Shown: positions 26,505 through 36,278 of the stretch, one piece after another | Numbering within the stretch: the first letter of the stretch is position 1 | How the letters are laid out: each line of letters starts with the position of its first letter | NCBI RefSeq assembly: GCF_030151085.1 | Contig: NZ_JASLER010000038.1 | Coordinates: 1-64,000 of the forward strand | DNA length: 64,000 nucleotides | Direction of reading: 5' to 3' | DNA from: Bacteroides sp. | GTDB lineage: Bacteria; Bacteroidota; Bacteroidia; Bacteroidales; Bacteroidaceae | Position numbers and translations under genes: made by a program | Notes under the pieces: model-generated | Databases searched by the model: none | What the model saw: the letters and a program-made list of their open reading frames with translations, nothing else | Told to the model about the DNA's origin: nothing

Positions 26505-29500
26505 TTAGAATGTCAAGTCAATACCAAATGACAGTGTACGTGCAAATACATCCATATTTCCTGAATTAGTCGCTGCTTTACTTTCCGGATCGAAACCGTC
26601 CTTCACATTAGAGAATTCAAAAAGATTATCAGCGGAAACATAGACACGGAGATTTTCTACACCTACTTTAGAAAGCAAAGTCTTAGGAATAGTATAGCCC
26701 AAACAAACATTCTTGGCACGTACATACCAACTGTTCACGACATTAATATCATTGTATTGTTTGTAGTTCCAGTCATTCCGTTTGCCACCCATCCAACCAC
26801 ACATAATGGGATAACGAGCATTTGGATTCTCAGGTGTCCATGTATTTCCCCAGAAGGTTTCATTCTGGTTGGTATAAATAGCATTGAATGGACTTCCTAA
26901 CCAACCTTCACGCAACACATACATCTGTCCGACACCTTGCAGGAACATGGAGAAATCGAATCCTTTGTATTTTGCTCCCAAGTTGATACCAAATTCATAG
27001 TGAGGATTAGCATCACCAAAATATACAAGGTCATCCGTGGTAATTCTACCATCTTTATCAACATCCACACGACGTACACAGCCTGGTATCAACTGATCTG
27101 CCGAACCTTGTACAGGGTGAATACCTCCACTTTTCTTCGTTATCTCCTGATAGTAAGCATTAACTTCAGCATCATTCTGCAAATAGCCATCAGTCTTATA
27201 TACGTAAATGGCATTCAACGGTTTTCCTTCTTGCCATGCAGTACCACCCACCTTATTATTAAGTCCCACACTATGTACAGCGGCACCGTTATAGTTTGTC
27301 ACTTTGGTTTTGGCATCTGCCAATGTGAAGCCTACATTATATTGAAAATCCCGACCTATTCTATCCTGCCATTGTAGGTTTAATTCCCAACCATTGGCGC
27401 GGAAACCTCCGTCATTTGTTTTAGGAGCACCGGCACCTAAAGTTGCAGGATAGGTAATTGAAATCAACATATCATTATTCTTTCGTACATAGTACTCGAA
27501 TGTTCCGGACAAACGGTTATTAAGAGTAGCAAAATCAAGACCGAAGTTCAAGGTACTGACACGTTCCCAAGTACGATTTCTGGAAGACATACCGTCAATC
27601 CATGCTGTACTAACTTTCTGACCATTGTAACCCAGGATGGTGTTTCCTTGTTTAATAGTCGAAATGTAGTCATAATCTCCGATACCGGTCTGTGAACCAG
27701 CCTCTCCATACGAAGCACGGAGTTTCAAGTTATCGAAGATACCCTTTTCCTTTAAGAAAGTGAATTCAGAGAGACGAATACCTCCCGATACACCAAGGAA
27801 GTTTGCCCAACGATTATCTTTGTAGAACTTGGAAGAACCGTCACGACGGAAAAGACCTTCTAATAAATAAATACCTTTATAATCATAATTCAGACGACCG
27901 ATATATGAAACCGTACCATTGTGATTACTGCCACCTGTAGCTTCCGAAGTAGCTACATCACCAGTATTAATATCATCCAATTCATCATTCAGCATATTTT
28001 TACGGAAGTTATACATCTTCTTGTATTCAGTCTTCTCCGCTGTCATACCAAACATAGCTGCTACATTATGGTTACCAAACAAACGAGTATAATTAAGGAA
28101 ACCGCCATAAGTCTGATAGAATGCATCTTCAAAAGTATTCTTTACCCAGCAGTCCTTATCGGCAGAAGATTTATAAGGTTCGCCAGTCGTTGCGCCTGCT
28201 ACTGGAGTTCCGTTTTTAGATTCTCCTGCCCAGTCATAGTTTGTAACCCTCGTCTGACGTTCCAACTTCAAGTGCTTACGGATACGGAAGTTTGCATTGG
28301 TACTGAATGAAAGCCCTTGTGTTATCTTACCCAAGTCTATCGTCAGTTTACCACCTAAACGAAGTATCTCTTCCGTATCATTAGTACGACCACCTTCTAT
28401 CAATTGAGAAAGCACATTGCGTTCTCCTGAGAAAGTATCGTAAAATTGTCCGAATTCATTATATAACGGGAAAAGATAGAAGTCCTGTACTCCTTGTCCA
28501 ATACCCTGCGTAGGAGTACTTACCGTTCTCTTGTCATAAGACAAATTAAACTCCGTCTTGATGTACTTACTCAGTTGATAATCAATATTGGAACGGAAAT
28601 TATATTTATGTTGACCATCAAACACAACCTTTTCCAAAGAACGGTCCTTAGAATAACCTAATGAAGTAACCGCTCTCAATTTTTCATTACCACCACTAAT
28701 GGTAATATTATGATTTTGCCCCCAAGTGGTTCCATAAATAGCATCAAATACATCAACCGATGGGTCAAGGTGTCTCCACATCGCATTCTCCACGCCTTCA
28801 TAAATCTGACCTTGTGCTACGGTTCTCCATGAATTTTCAGACCACATCCACCATTGCGGAGTTTTGTCCTCGCGAGCCAATGCATCATTCTCAGTAGCAT
28901 GAATAAACATATTAGCCCAAGTTACACCATCAGCAATAGGAAAACGCTTACCCGGAATATTAGCATGTACACTACCATTATAAGTTACATTAACTTTACC
29001 CTCTTTAGCACGTTTAGTAGTTACCAATATTACACCCGCACCTGCTTTATTACCATAGATGGCTGCCGAAGCATCTTTCAATACAGATACACTTTCAATG
29101 TCACTGGGATTCATTTGAGAAAGTTCCCACATATAAGCTTCCACTCCATCTATCAAAACCAAGGGATTGGCATCCTTATTAACAGACATACCACCACGCA
29201 AAGAAATAGAGGTATTTTCATTACCCGGACGTGAAGAAGAGCGTGTAATAGTAAGCCCCGGAATAGTTCCCTGTAAAGCAGCTGCAACTGAAGTTGTAGC
29301 TTTACCTTTTAGCACTTCATCACCTCTAACCTGAGATACAGAACCAGATAAAGTAGCCTTCTTTTGAGTACCATAACCTACAACTATCACTTCATCCAAC
29401 AGTTCACTATCTTCTTTCAGCGTTACGTTGATATTTGCTTTTCCCTTTAAAGCAATTTCCTGTGTCTGGTAACCAATATAAGAAATCACAAGAGTCGCAT

Positions 29501-29762
29501 TGGGCGAAGCACTGACCGAAAAGTTACCATTCATATCGGAGATAACCCCTACACTTGTACCTTTCACCAGAATACTAGCGCCAATAATAGGTTCATCATT
29601 GGCATCTACAATTAGTCCCTTCACATTACCAGTCTGCAAAACAGTCTGTACCTCATTCACATCTGCAAAAGCTGTTTGCGGACTACCTGCAAAAAGAATG
29701 GAAGCCATCGCTGTAGAGAACAATATTCTCTTCGATGAGAATCTTAGAAAATCATTCTTCAT
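26505..29762 (-). CDS. SusC/RagA TonB-dependent transporter, no STN
   Basis: I chose the ATG at 29762 (MKNDFLRFSSKRILF), which gives a membrane-targeting N-terminus; the frame is open to 29786. About 1085 residues. CarboxypepD_reg-like domain (GNVKGLIVDANDEPIIGASILVKG), the hinge SELLDEVIVVGYGTQKK, plug with ISLRGGMSVNKDANPLVLIDGVEAYMWELSQMNPSDIESVSVLKDASA, and barrel ending LSFGIDLTF. No STN, so it is not expected to signal through a FecR protein, consistent with the absence of fecR here. It is 45 bp downstream of an ECF sigma gene on the same strand, so the two probably share an operon or regulation. Confidence 0.96.
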   Translation of the reverse strand: MKNDFLRFSSKRILFSTAMASILFAGSPQTAFADVNEVQTVLQTGNVKGLIVDANDEPIIGASILVKGTSVGVISDMNGNFSVSASPNATLVISYIGYQTQEIALKGKANINVTLKEDSELLDEVIVVGYGTQKKATLSGSVSQVRGDEVLKGKATTSVAAALQGTIPGLTITRSSSRPGNENTSISLRGGMSVNKDANPLVLIDGVEAYMWELSQMNPSDIESVSVLKDASAAIYGNKAGAGVILVTTKRAKEGKVNVTYNGSVHANIPGKRFPIADGVTWANMFIHATENDALAREDKTPQWWMWSENSWRTVAQGQIYEGVENAMWRHLDPSVDVFDAIYGTTWGQNHNITISGGNEKLRAVTSLGYSKDRSLEKVVFDGQHKYNFRSNIDYQLSKYIKTEFNLSYDKRTVSTPTQGIGQGVQDFYLFPLYNEFGQFYDTFSGERNVLSQLIEGGRTNDTEEILRLGGKLTIDLGKITQGLSFSTNANFRIRKHLKLERQTRVTNYDWAGESKNGTPVAGATTGEPYKSSADKDCWVKNTFEDAFYQTYGGFLNYTRLFGNHNVAAMFGMTAEKTEYKKMYNFRKNMLNDELDDINTGDVATSEATGGSNHNGTVSYIGRLNYDYKGIYLLEGLFRRDGSSKFYKDNRWANFLGVSGGIRLSEFTFLKEKGIFDNLKLRASYGEAGSQTGIGDYDYISTIKQGNTILGYNGQKVSTAWIDGMSSRNRTWERVSTLNFGLDFATLNNRLSGTFEYYVRKNNDMLISITYPATLGAGAPKTNDGGFRANGWELNLQWQDRIGRDFQYNVGFTLADAKTKVTNYNGAAVHSVGLNNKVGGTAWQEGKPLNAIYVYKTDGYLQNDAEVNAYYQEITKKSGGIHPVQGSADQLIPGCVRRVDVDKDGRITTDDLVYFGDANPHYEFGINLGAKYKGFDFSMFLQGVGQMYVLREGWLGSPFNAIYTNQNETFWGNTWTPENPNARYPIMCGWMGGKRNDWNYKQYNDINVVNSWYVRAKNVCLGYTIPKTLLSKVGVENLRVYVSADNLFEFSNVKDGFDPESKAATNSGNMDVFARTLSFGIDLTF

Positions 29763-29807
29763 AAAATTACAATTTAAAATTAACATGATCTCGTTATTAC
29801 TATTTCA

Positions 29808-30323
29808 TTATATACATTGTGCTATAAACTCACGTATTTCTTTACGGCCAGTAAACAAATGGTTTTCTATTGTACGGAAAGATAAATTAAGTTCCGAAGA
29901 AATTTCTTGAATAGATTTATCCTCGAAACGGCTCATAACATATACTTCACGGCGACGAAGAGGTAATAATGCCATTCGAGCTTTTTCCTGATTCAATAAA
30001 TCATTTGCGATAATCCGACTTTCCGTTTCATTACTACTATGCTCCACTGTATCATACATATACGAAGTCATCTCTTGCTTCCTATAATAGCGGCGTATAT
30101 AGTCAGTCACCAAATTACGAGCTATCGTGAAAATGAAATGCTTTACTGTTTCAGGACGCAACATCTGGTTATAGTCCATCAGGCGAAGAAATACATCTTG
30201 GGATAAGTCTTCGGCCTCCTCTTTACTATTTATCTTATAATAGATGTATTGATAAACCGATTGATGATAATCAGTATAAGATTCAGCTATCAGCGGAGTG
30301 GATGTTATCGAATTGTCTTTCAT
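29808..30323 (-). CDS. ECF sigma factor without adjacent anti-sigma gene
   Basis: 171 residues. Region 2: YTDYHQSVYQYIYYKINSKEEAEDLSQDVFLRLMDY, with the -10-recognising FIFTIARNLVTDYIRRYYRKQ. Region 4: LPLRRREVYVMSRFEDKSIQEISSELNLSFRTIENHLFTGRKEIREFI. It belongs to the short Bacteroidetes PUL-linked ECF class. No FecR lies on either side and the following SusC has no STN domain, so the usual trans-envelope switch is missing; control may be at the transcription of this gene, perhaps by the membrane AraC protein encoded just upstream. Confidence 0.93.
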   Translation of the reverse strand: MKDNSITSTPLIAESYTDYHQSVYQYIYYKINSKEEAEDLSQDVFLRLMDYNQMLRPETVKHFIFTIARNLVTDYIRRYYRKQEMTSYMYDTVEHSSNETESRIIANDLLNQEKARMALLPLRRREVYVMSRFEDKSIQEISSELNLSFRTIENHLFTGRKEIREFIAQCI

Positions 30324-30366
30324 GTTTCAGACCTTGGTTAATGGTTTTACGTTTGCTTAACAATGG

Positions 30367-30374
30367 CAAATATA
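30367..30374 (-). promoter_or_regulatory. Predicted -7 box for the ECF sigma gene
   Basis: On the minus strand 30374-30367 reads TATATTTG, matching TAnnTTTG. No clear TTTG lies at -33, which would suit an activator-dependent promoter. The gene starts about 37 bp after the predicted start site. Confidence 0.45.
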
Positions 30375-30446
30375 GAAGGTAAAAAGTAGAAATCATGCTT
30401 TTATTGTAGCTAACAAATCTCATCTAATTTGCTTAGACCACAAGAA

Positions 30447-30515
30447 TATTAAAACGCTATATATTAGCGCTTTAATAATTTAAGACTCATAGTATCAATT
30501 AATAATTTGAGACTC
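30447..30515 (-). promoter_or_regulatory. Hairpin and 16-bp direct repeats between regulator and ECF genes
   Basis: Bases 30447-30477 form a 13-bp hairpin (one mismatch, 5-nt loop). TAATAATTTAAGACTC at 30473-30488 recurs at 30500-30515 with one mismatch, a 27-bp period. On the minus strand both lie 70-140 bp upstream of the ECF -7 box and within 80 bp after the regulator stop codon. The hairpin could end the regulator transcript; the direct repeats have the look of an AraC-type binding site. Confidence 0.5.
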
Positions 30516-30523
30516 TAAAGAAG

Positions 30524-33331
30524 TTATTCGTTACTTTTCCCAATGTTGCGAACATATTCATTAGGAGTTATTCCGGTAGCTTTCTTAAAAGAACGGAAGA
30601 AAGAAGCTCGGGAGCTGAAACCACATAATTCGGCAAGAGCACTTAAAGTGTATTTGGCATATTCATCTTTCTCGACTAGGCGTTTGAACTCTGCAATACG
30701 GTAGTCGTTAATATAATCATAATAACTGCGGTTAAGGTATTGATTGAATAGATAAGACAACGTATGAGCTGTTGTATGTAGCATCCCAGCCAAATCAGCA
30801 ACCTTCAAATCCTGATTAGTATAGGATTTCTTTTCATTCATAAGAATTTCCAGTTGTTCTACCAGATGCTTGCATTCCTCAGTGCTGACTTTAATCGTTT
30901 TATATTTCTCTTCAGTAGCCGGTCGTTCGCCAACAGGATTTTCAGTTTCAGGCATTTCTACCGATACCTCAGCAACTGGAATCTTACTTGTGCTGCTATT
31001 TGAACTCTTTCTGCGTTGCATGAAATACCAACCCAAACCACCCAATAACAGAATAAAAGCAATTCCCACACCAGACCATGCCTCAAAAAACGAAGCTATC
31101 CTGACAATAAGCCGGAATTCAGACTCCGGTTGCCCCATCAGTCGCACTCTGAAAGTATAGATGCCGGAAGAAAGATTGTAATAGGTTACATCCGATGTTC
31201 CGGTCATAGCTATCCAGTTATCATCTTCACCATCCAACTGATATTCGTATGACATATAACTGGGAGAAGTATAAGAAAAATCAGAGAAGCAGAAAGTGAT
31301 GTTCTTTTGTGATGCCTCCAGAGAAATCTCCGATTCATTATCGGACAGTTTGGTTATCGAATAAACAGAAGGCTTTCCATTGACATAGACATCGGTTATC
31401 TTTACAGGATAAAAACATTTATTCTCCCGTTCCATCCGAGTGACATCAAGATACAGTAGTCCACGCGTATTACCAAACCATATTCCACCTGCTTCGTCAT
31501 ACACCGGAGGACAAAGTGTAAAGGTAGAGCTAGGAATACCATCTACAAAGTTATAAGGTACGAAATTATCTTTCTTATCATAGCGGAATAGTCCGTTGCT
31601 GGTTCCCATCCACAGCCAATTTTCTTTATCTTCAATAATGAATAGTCCATCTCTACCTTCCAAAGGAGTGCCCGGCTGCAAATAATGGAAACTATTCAAA
31701 GATAAGTCTGATATAAAAAGAGCTCCTTTATCGGGGAAGAAGTAAAGAGTATGCTTAGAGTCTTCATAGATCACACGAATCTTCTCTTTTTGAATAAAAC
31801 CATCGGGAAAAATGTCTGTACGCAGTTTGGAAGAAGAAGGGTCCCAAATACACATACCATTTTCAGTACACACCCATCCTTTGCCGGTAGAGTCGAAATG
31901 GATTTCATATACATTACCTTCGGGTAACTTAGAATTACCACTGTTGTAATATGCCACTTGCTTGCCGTCTTTATAACAATACACCCCTGCTGAAGTACCG
32001 ATCCACAATTGTCTGTTAGTATCTTCCGTAATGCAAAAGATATGTCCTTTCTGGAAAGGAAGCGGTTCATCAGGAGCAAAGTCACGCAAAGCAAGAGTTA
32101 CGGGATTCAGAACATACATGCCTCCCCCATAGGTGCCTATATAGTATTCACCCTGATAGAATCGAGTACAAAAAACCATGCTTGAACGCATCTGAGGAGT
32201 TTTAAAACTCTTGAAACGTCGTTTTTGTTCGTCAATATAGAACAGTCCATCACGTGAGCCGATCAGCTTTTCGTGTTCACGAATAGCAATGGAACGAATA
32301 GGGACATCTTTTGAATCAAAGAAAGGAGGAAAGGCATAAGTTGAAAATAAATCATTCTGATAGAGAGTGTAGTCAAGACCATACTGATAAAAGCCTACCC
32401 ATATAATGCCTTCACGATCTACTAGAAGGGAGTAAATAGAGTTCGAACGCAGTCCCTCGTCATTACCGGTTTCGTGACGGAAAGAGCGGATAATCTCCTT
32501 CCGGTCAGTTGAAATGAAGTGAACACCATTTCCATCGGTACCGACATAAAGTGTATTCTTTCCGTCACCGGACAAAGAAGAAATAACGTTGCAACCTACA
32601 TTGACAAAATGACTGAATTGGGAGGTACGAGTATCGAAAGATATAATACCCTGATCCATAGTACCTAGATAGAGCATAGTACCAAGCCTGGTAATATGGT
32701 TGAAGGCGCAAATGTTCTTGTCTCCTTTTATATTATGATATGCCGCTATTTTACGGTCGGATATAGACAGTGAATAAAGTCCGTTTCCGGTTGTCATCCA
32801 CAGCAGGTTACCTTCTCCCTTACATACCCCTGTTACAGTATTCGCAGCAGAAAATGCATTCTTATCCAGAAGCACTTGCTCCAACTTGCCTGCCTGATAG
32901 ATGAAAAGTCCTTTTTCCGTACCAATATATAATGTATTATTATCTTCTAAAAGAGAATATACCTGGCAGTCGAGCTTTTCAGGAACAATGCGTACTAATG
33001 TATCTTGTCTTTTGTCCAAACGCCAAAGTCCCATACCGTTTCCCATCCATATCTGCCCATCGGACATGCCGGTTATGGCGTTGATGCGTTTCAACTTTTC
33101 GTTAGTACCGGATATCTGATAGTGCTTGATATGTACACCGTCAAAACGTTCAAGCGAACTTCCCGTACCGAGCCATACATATCCATCTGTATCTTTATAA
33201 ATCACATTGACCAACAAATCAGAAAGCCCATCCGCCACAGACAATCCCCGAAAGGCATACGAATCGGAGTAAACTGATAATGTGGATAGTAACAAAAAAA
33301 GAATAAGTATGTATCTTTGTATGTTTTTCAT
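30524..33331 (-). CDS. Membrane-tethered propeller/Y_Y_Y/AraC regulator lacking kinase and receiver
   Basis: I placed the start at 33331 because MKNIQRYILILFLLLSTLSVYSDSYA is a clear signal/anchor; the frame is open further up to 33550 but would overlap the neighbouring gene. 935 residues: about fourteen Reg_prop repeats (for example VWLGTGSSLERFDG, LWIGTSAGVYCY, LWMGTSNGLFRYD), enough for two seven-bladed propellers; a Y_Y_Y domain (YEYQLDGEDDNW...YTFRVRL); one transmembrane helix at about 754-775; a 45-residue linker; and an AraC HTH pair (about 820-930, ending GITPNEYVRNI). A normal hybrid two-component system has HisKA, HATPase and REC modules between the membrane and the AraC domain; here none is present. 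It would sense a periplasmic oligosaccharide and act on DNA directly from the membrane. Confidence 0.9.
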   Translation of the reverse strand: MKNIQRYILILFLLLSTLSVYSDSYAFRGLSVADGLSDLLVNVIYKDTDGYVWLGTGSSLERFDGVHIKHYQISGTNEKLKRINAITGMSDGQIWMGNGMGLWRLDKRQDTLVRIVPEKLDCQVYSLLEDNNTLYIGTEKGLFIYQAGKLEQVLLDKNAFSAANTVTGVCKGEGNLLWMTTGNGLYSLSISDRKIAAYHNIKGDKNICAFNHITRLGTMLYLGTMDQGIISFDTRTSQFSHFVNVGCNVISSLSGDGKNTLYVGTDGNGVHFISTDRKEIIRSFRHETGNDEGLRSNSIYSLLVDREGIIWVGFYQYGLDYTLYQNDLFSTYAFPPFFDSKDVPIRSIAIREHEKLIGSRDGLFYIDEQKRRFKSFKTPQMRSSMVFCTRFYQGEYYIGTYGGGMYVLNPVTLALRDFAPDEPLPFQKGHIFCITEDTNRQLWIGTSAGVYCYKDGKQVAYYNSGNSKLPEGNVYEIHFDSTGKGWVCTENGMCIWDPSSSKLRTDIFPDGFIQKEKIRVIYEDSKHTLYFFPDKGALFISDLSLNSFHYLQPGTPLEGRDGLFIIEDKENWLWMGTSNGLFRYDKKDNFVPYNFVDGIPSSTFTLCPPVYDEAGGIWFGNTRGLLYLDVTRMERENKCFYPVKITDVYVNGKPSVYSITKLSDNESEISLEASQKNITFCFSDFSYTSPSYMSYEYQLDGEDDNWIAMTGTSDVTYYNLSSGIYTFRVRLMGQPESEFRLIVRIASFFEAWSGVGIAFILLLGGLGWYFMQRRKSSNSSTSKIPVAEVSVEMPETENPVGERPATEEKYKTIKVSTEECKHLVEQLEILMNEKKSYTNQDLKVADLAGMLHTTAHTLSYLFNQYLNRSYYDYINDYRIAEFKRLVEKDEYAKYTLSALAELCGFSSRASFFRSFKKATGITPNEYVRNIGKSNE

Positions 33332-33361
33332 TAAATCTATGTCTCCTCTAAACAAGCGCAA

Positions 33362-33369
33362 CAAATATA
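33362..33369 (-). promoter_or_regulatory. Predicted -7 box for the AraC regulator gene
   Basis: Minus strand 33369-33362 reads TATATTTG, the same box as that before the ECF gene. It supports the chosen start at 33331 and a promoter separate from the upstream lyase gene. No good -33 TTTG was seen. Confidence 0.45.
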
Positions 33370-33428
33370 ATGAAAAATACTTGGGTAGTCTTACTCTAAA
33401 AGAAAAAAAGCAAAAATACATTAATCTA

Positions 33429-36164
33429 TTAAAGCGATAATTTGCCTTTTTCTGCTTTAGTGACTTTATATTCTTTACCATCCATAAGGATTGAACAAGC
33501 GCCCGAAGATGTATACTGCCAATAATCTGCCTTCCGCTCCAAAAGAACATTAACCGGAGTGTCCGAATAAATACTAACTACAGGAGTTTGCAAGAGTATA
33601 CCATTTCCCAGGAACAATGTGTTTTGAGATTGTTCTCCTTCTCCCCAAAGTGCATAAGTTGCTGTCATCTTCATCTGCCCCATTATACAAACATGAGCAG
33701 GATTATCGGATGATATAATATGATCAGTGCGACCATTTTTTTGCCTAACCAATATACCGACATGACTACCCGATTCCAGACACTGCACTTCAGGATAAGT
33801 AACAGAAGCGATACATCCCGGTTCTTTTACTGATGAAGGTTCATAAACAGCTACGAATGGACGGTTCCACGCTTCTCCTGATTGTCTTGCCACAAAGGTA
33901 AGTGTAGGTTGTTGTTTGATATCATAAGGCATGCCCGGCGTACGCGAATAACCTTCCGTCATAGGAGACAAAGCTGTGAATACTTTCCTTTCTGGTTCGC
34001 CTTTCATCCAAAGATTCATAGAGATATCATCACCGTCTTTCATTGCCATGTTGAAAGTTGCTTTTACATCTTTATCGGTTTCAGATACTTTCTTGTCATA
34101 TATATAAGAATAGGCATACAGATGGGCACCTGCAAAAGAAAGCTCCTCGGTAGGCTTTAAATTCAAGTCAGAATTATCGTTACCTTTCAATGTGAGTGTC
34201 TGCCCCAAATTATGATAGAAATAATCGTGCATCTTATCACCTCCCCCGACTTTACGACTGCGGAAGATATCAACGTAATAACCTGTTTCGGGTGTGGTGG
34301 TAACAATGCCCATTAGTCTGGTTTGGTCCGCACAACTTTCCGGCTCACGGAAATAAACTTCGCTATAAGTAACAGGAAAGAACTCCCCTTTTTGAGCCAA
34401 CGGAGCGGGAAAACAAGACTGCAAACGGAAAGCATGGTTACTTTTCATTATCGGATAACTGGAAATCCCGTCGACACATACTGTATTATGACTAGGGAAC
34501 TGCGAATAGTATTCTGCATAATCGAGACCACTATACAAATACAGCCCGATACCGGCATCGGGACCAAGTACATAACCCTTGCCATAAAGTTCCATAGAAA
34601 TACCATTGGCATGCATGTGATTTCCTTCACTACCGTTCATTGATATCATCAAACTATGACGGGGATGCATACCGTTACGCTGTATCAACCAAGAAACATT
34701 GGGAGCATAAAACAGAGGAGAAACATAGTCCTCGATCTTTCCGGCTTGTATCTTAGGATTCAGAATCAACGGCTTATCATCAAAAAAAGAGTTGATTGAA
34801 ACACGGGCAGGCTTCTCTCCCACTTTTCCGACTTCCGGGTCAATACATTTCAACAGAGCAGTGAAATAATCTTCCTGCTCTTTCTTGCCGTTGACTTGGC
34901 CATTCTCTATCATACGCACAATTGGATTCGTACTCAGATAACCAGGATGGGTATCACCGAAGCCGCAAATCATTCGATTCGGAAATAGATGTTGAGGAGT
35001 GGCGGCTACAGCCTTCGGAATGATGGGCAGTTCTTTCGTAAGGTCAAAACCAAGGTTATGATCGAAAAGATTGGTAAAGTTGGTATAGTCATTCAGCACT
35101 ACACTACTATAGCCGGGACATTCGGCCCAGATACCAGTTTGGGAGTCATAGCCATAATCCGCCAGTTTCTTCAGACTCCATTGGCGGATACTGGAACGAT
35201 TGAGCACATAATCTATATAATATTCACGACCTTTACCATCGGCATATAGTTTATTATCTTCCAGAATCATGCCGATATTCATAACGTAACGCGCCTGCAT
35301 CAGGTTCCAATTATTATGAGGTACGCCATTCGCTATAATATTATCAGCCCATTTCTTGAAAGCACCGGCATAGATATCCATCTTATCGGAATAGTTACTA
35401 TACAGATAGCCATACAGGAAATCGTAAAGAGGCACAATATCGGTCAAAATATCTTCGTGAATTACTTCAAAAGAGCTCATGCCCACCAATGTCTGCTGAT
35501 GACCGTGATTCAAGTCTATGGGAACATTGCGGTAATATATGCCTTGCATGTACGTATCGAATACCCCAACCGCCAACTTTGCATATTTCTTCTCATCCGT
35601 CAACCAATATAGAAAAGCAGCATCACGGGCAATACCCATGATTTCGCGGTTCACATTCTCTATATTACGACCAGTCTTCGAAGGGTGTACACTCTCCATC
35701 GGATTACCCGGCAAAGAATTATTACAGAAAGTTACGTTACCATCCTGATCGTCATAAGGTACAACGTCTTCCAATTTCGGACGCCCGTGGGTGGCAAATG
35801 TACCACGTGTACCCGTATAACGTACGGTAGGTACAGGAGCTTTCTCTCCACCAGCATGATCAAAACTTTCACCTTTTATAAATACATCCGTAGCATGAGA
35901 CTTCCAGTACATAGAAAGACGTGAAAGCAGCCAGTCTGGTTGCGTATCGGTCAAGCGAATATAAGTGTCGGTTCTCTCTTTCAGTTTCTCGAAAACATCC
36001 TTTGCCCAAGACTCATTCTTTATCAACTTCAATGTTTCTTTCTTTCCACCAGTATCAGTCAGATATCGCGGATGCTCCTGAGAAAGTTGCATAGTAAGTG
36101 TATTCACTTGAGCTTGTAGCAGTGAACAAATGAAGATTGCAATGAGTAAAAATATCTTTTTCAT
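33429..36164 (-). CDS. Heparinase II/III-fold polysaccharide lyase-like protein
   Basis: 911 residues. Signal peptide MKKIFLLIAIFICSLLQAQ. The N-terminal half (about 30-470) is a helical (alpha/alpha) toroid with the NNWNLMQAR motif (N285-W286-N287) seen in heparinase-II/alginate-lyase-like enzymes; the second half is a beta-sandwich region starting at the LIQRNGMHPRHSLMISMNG block, with HMHANGISMELYGKGYVLGPDAG (516 onward), matching the H-x-H...G...D-x-G pattern of the heparinase II/III C-terminal domain. It should cleave a uronic-acid-containing polysaccharide by beta-elimination in the periplasm, or be a hydrolase of the same fold. The exact PL family and substrate are not recognisable. 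It is the first PUL-type gene of the minus-strand locus, 97 bp before the regulator start. Confidence 0.8.
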   Translation of the reverse strand: MKKIFLLIAIFICSLLQAQVNTLTMQLSQEHPRYLTDTGGKKETLKLIKNESWAKDVFEKLKERTDTYIRLTDTQPDWLLSRLSMYWKSHATDVFIKGESFDHAGGEKAPVPTVRYTGTRGTFATHGRPKLEDVVPYDDQDGNVTFCNNSLPGNPMESVHPSKTGRNIENVNREIMGIARDAAFLYWLTDEKKYAKLAVGVFDTYMQGIYYRNVPIDLNHGHQQTLVGMSSFEVIHEDILTDIVPLYDFLYGYLYSNYSDKMDIYAGAFKKWADNIIANGVPHNNWNLMQARYVMNIGMILEDNKLYADGKGREYYIDYVLNRSSIRQWSLKKLADYGYDSQTGIWAECPGYSSVVLNDYTNFTNLFDHNLGFDLTKELPIIPKAVAATPQHLFPNRMICGFGDTHPGYLSTNPIVRMIENGQVNGKKEQEDYFTALLKCIDPEVGKVGEKPARVSINSFFDDKPLILNPKIQAGKIEDYVSPLFYAPNVSWLIQRNGMHPRHSLMISMNGSEGNHMHANGISMELYGKGYVLGPDAGIGLYLYSGLDYAEYYSQFPSHNTVCVDGISSYPIMKSNHAFRLQSCFPAPLAQKGEFFPVTYSEVYFREPESCADQTRLMGIVTTTPETGYYVDIFRSRKVGGGDKMHDYFYHNLGQTLTLKGNDNSDLNLKPTEELSFAGAHLYAYSYIYDKKVSETDKDVKATFNMAMKDGDDISMNLWMKGEPERKVFTALSPMTEGYSRTPGMPYDIKQQPTLTFVARQSGEAWNRPFVAVYEPSSVKEPGCIASVTYPEVQCLESGSHVGILVRQKNGRTDHIISSDNPAHVCIMGQMKMTATYALWGEGEQSQNTLFLGNGILLQTPVVSIYSDTPVNVLLERKADYWQYTSSGACSILMDGKEYKVTKAEKGKLSL

Positions 36165-36278
36165 GGGTTAGTGTTTTCCTTTAAATACGTATCAGACATT
36201 CTTTACACTCAATCAATACCTTTACTTTTTCTCCTTTCTTCCATTTCTTTACGAAAAAGAAAAAACTATCAAGCCTGT

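Noticed and set aside
33332..33550. N-terminal extension of the propeller/AraC regulator
   Set aside because: It would overlap the lyase gene and place 73 unusual residues before a clear signal sequence; the start at 33331, just after a promoter box, is better.
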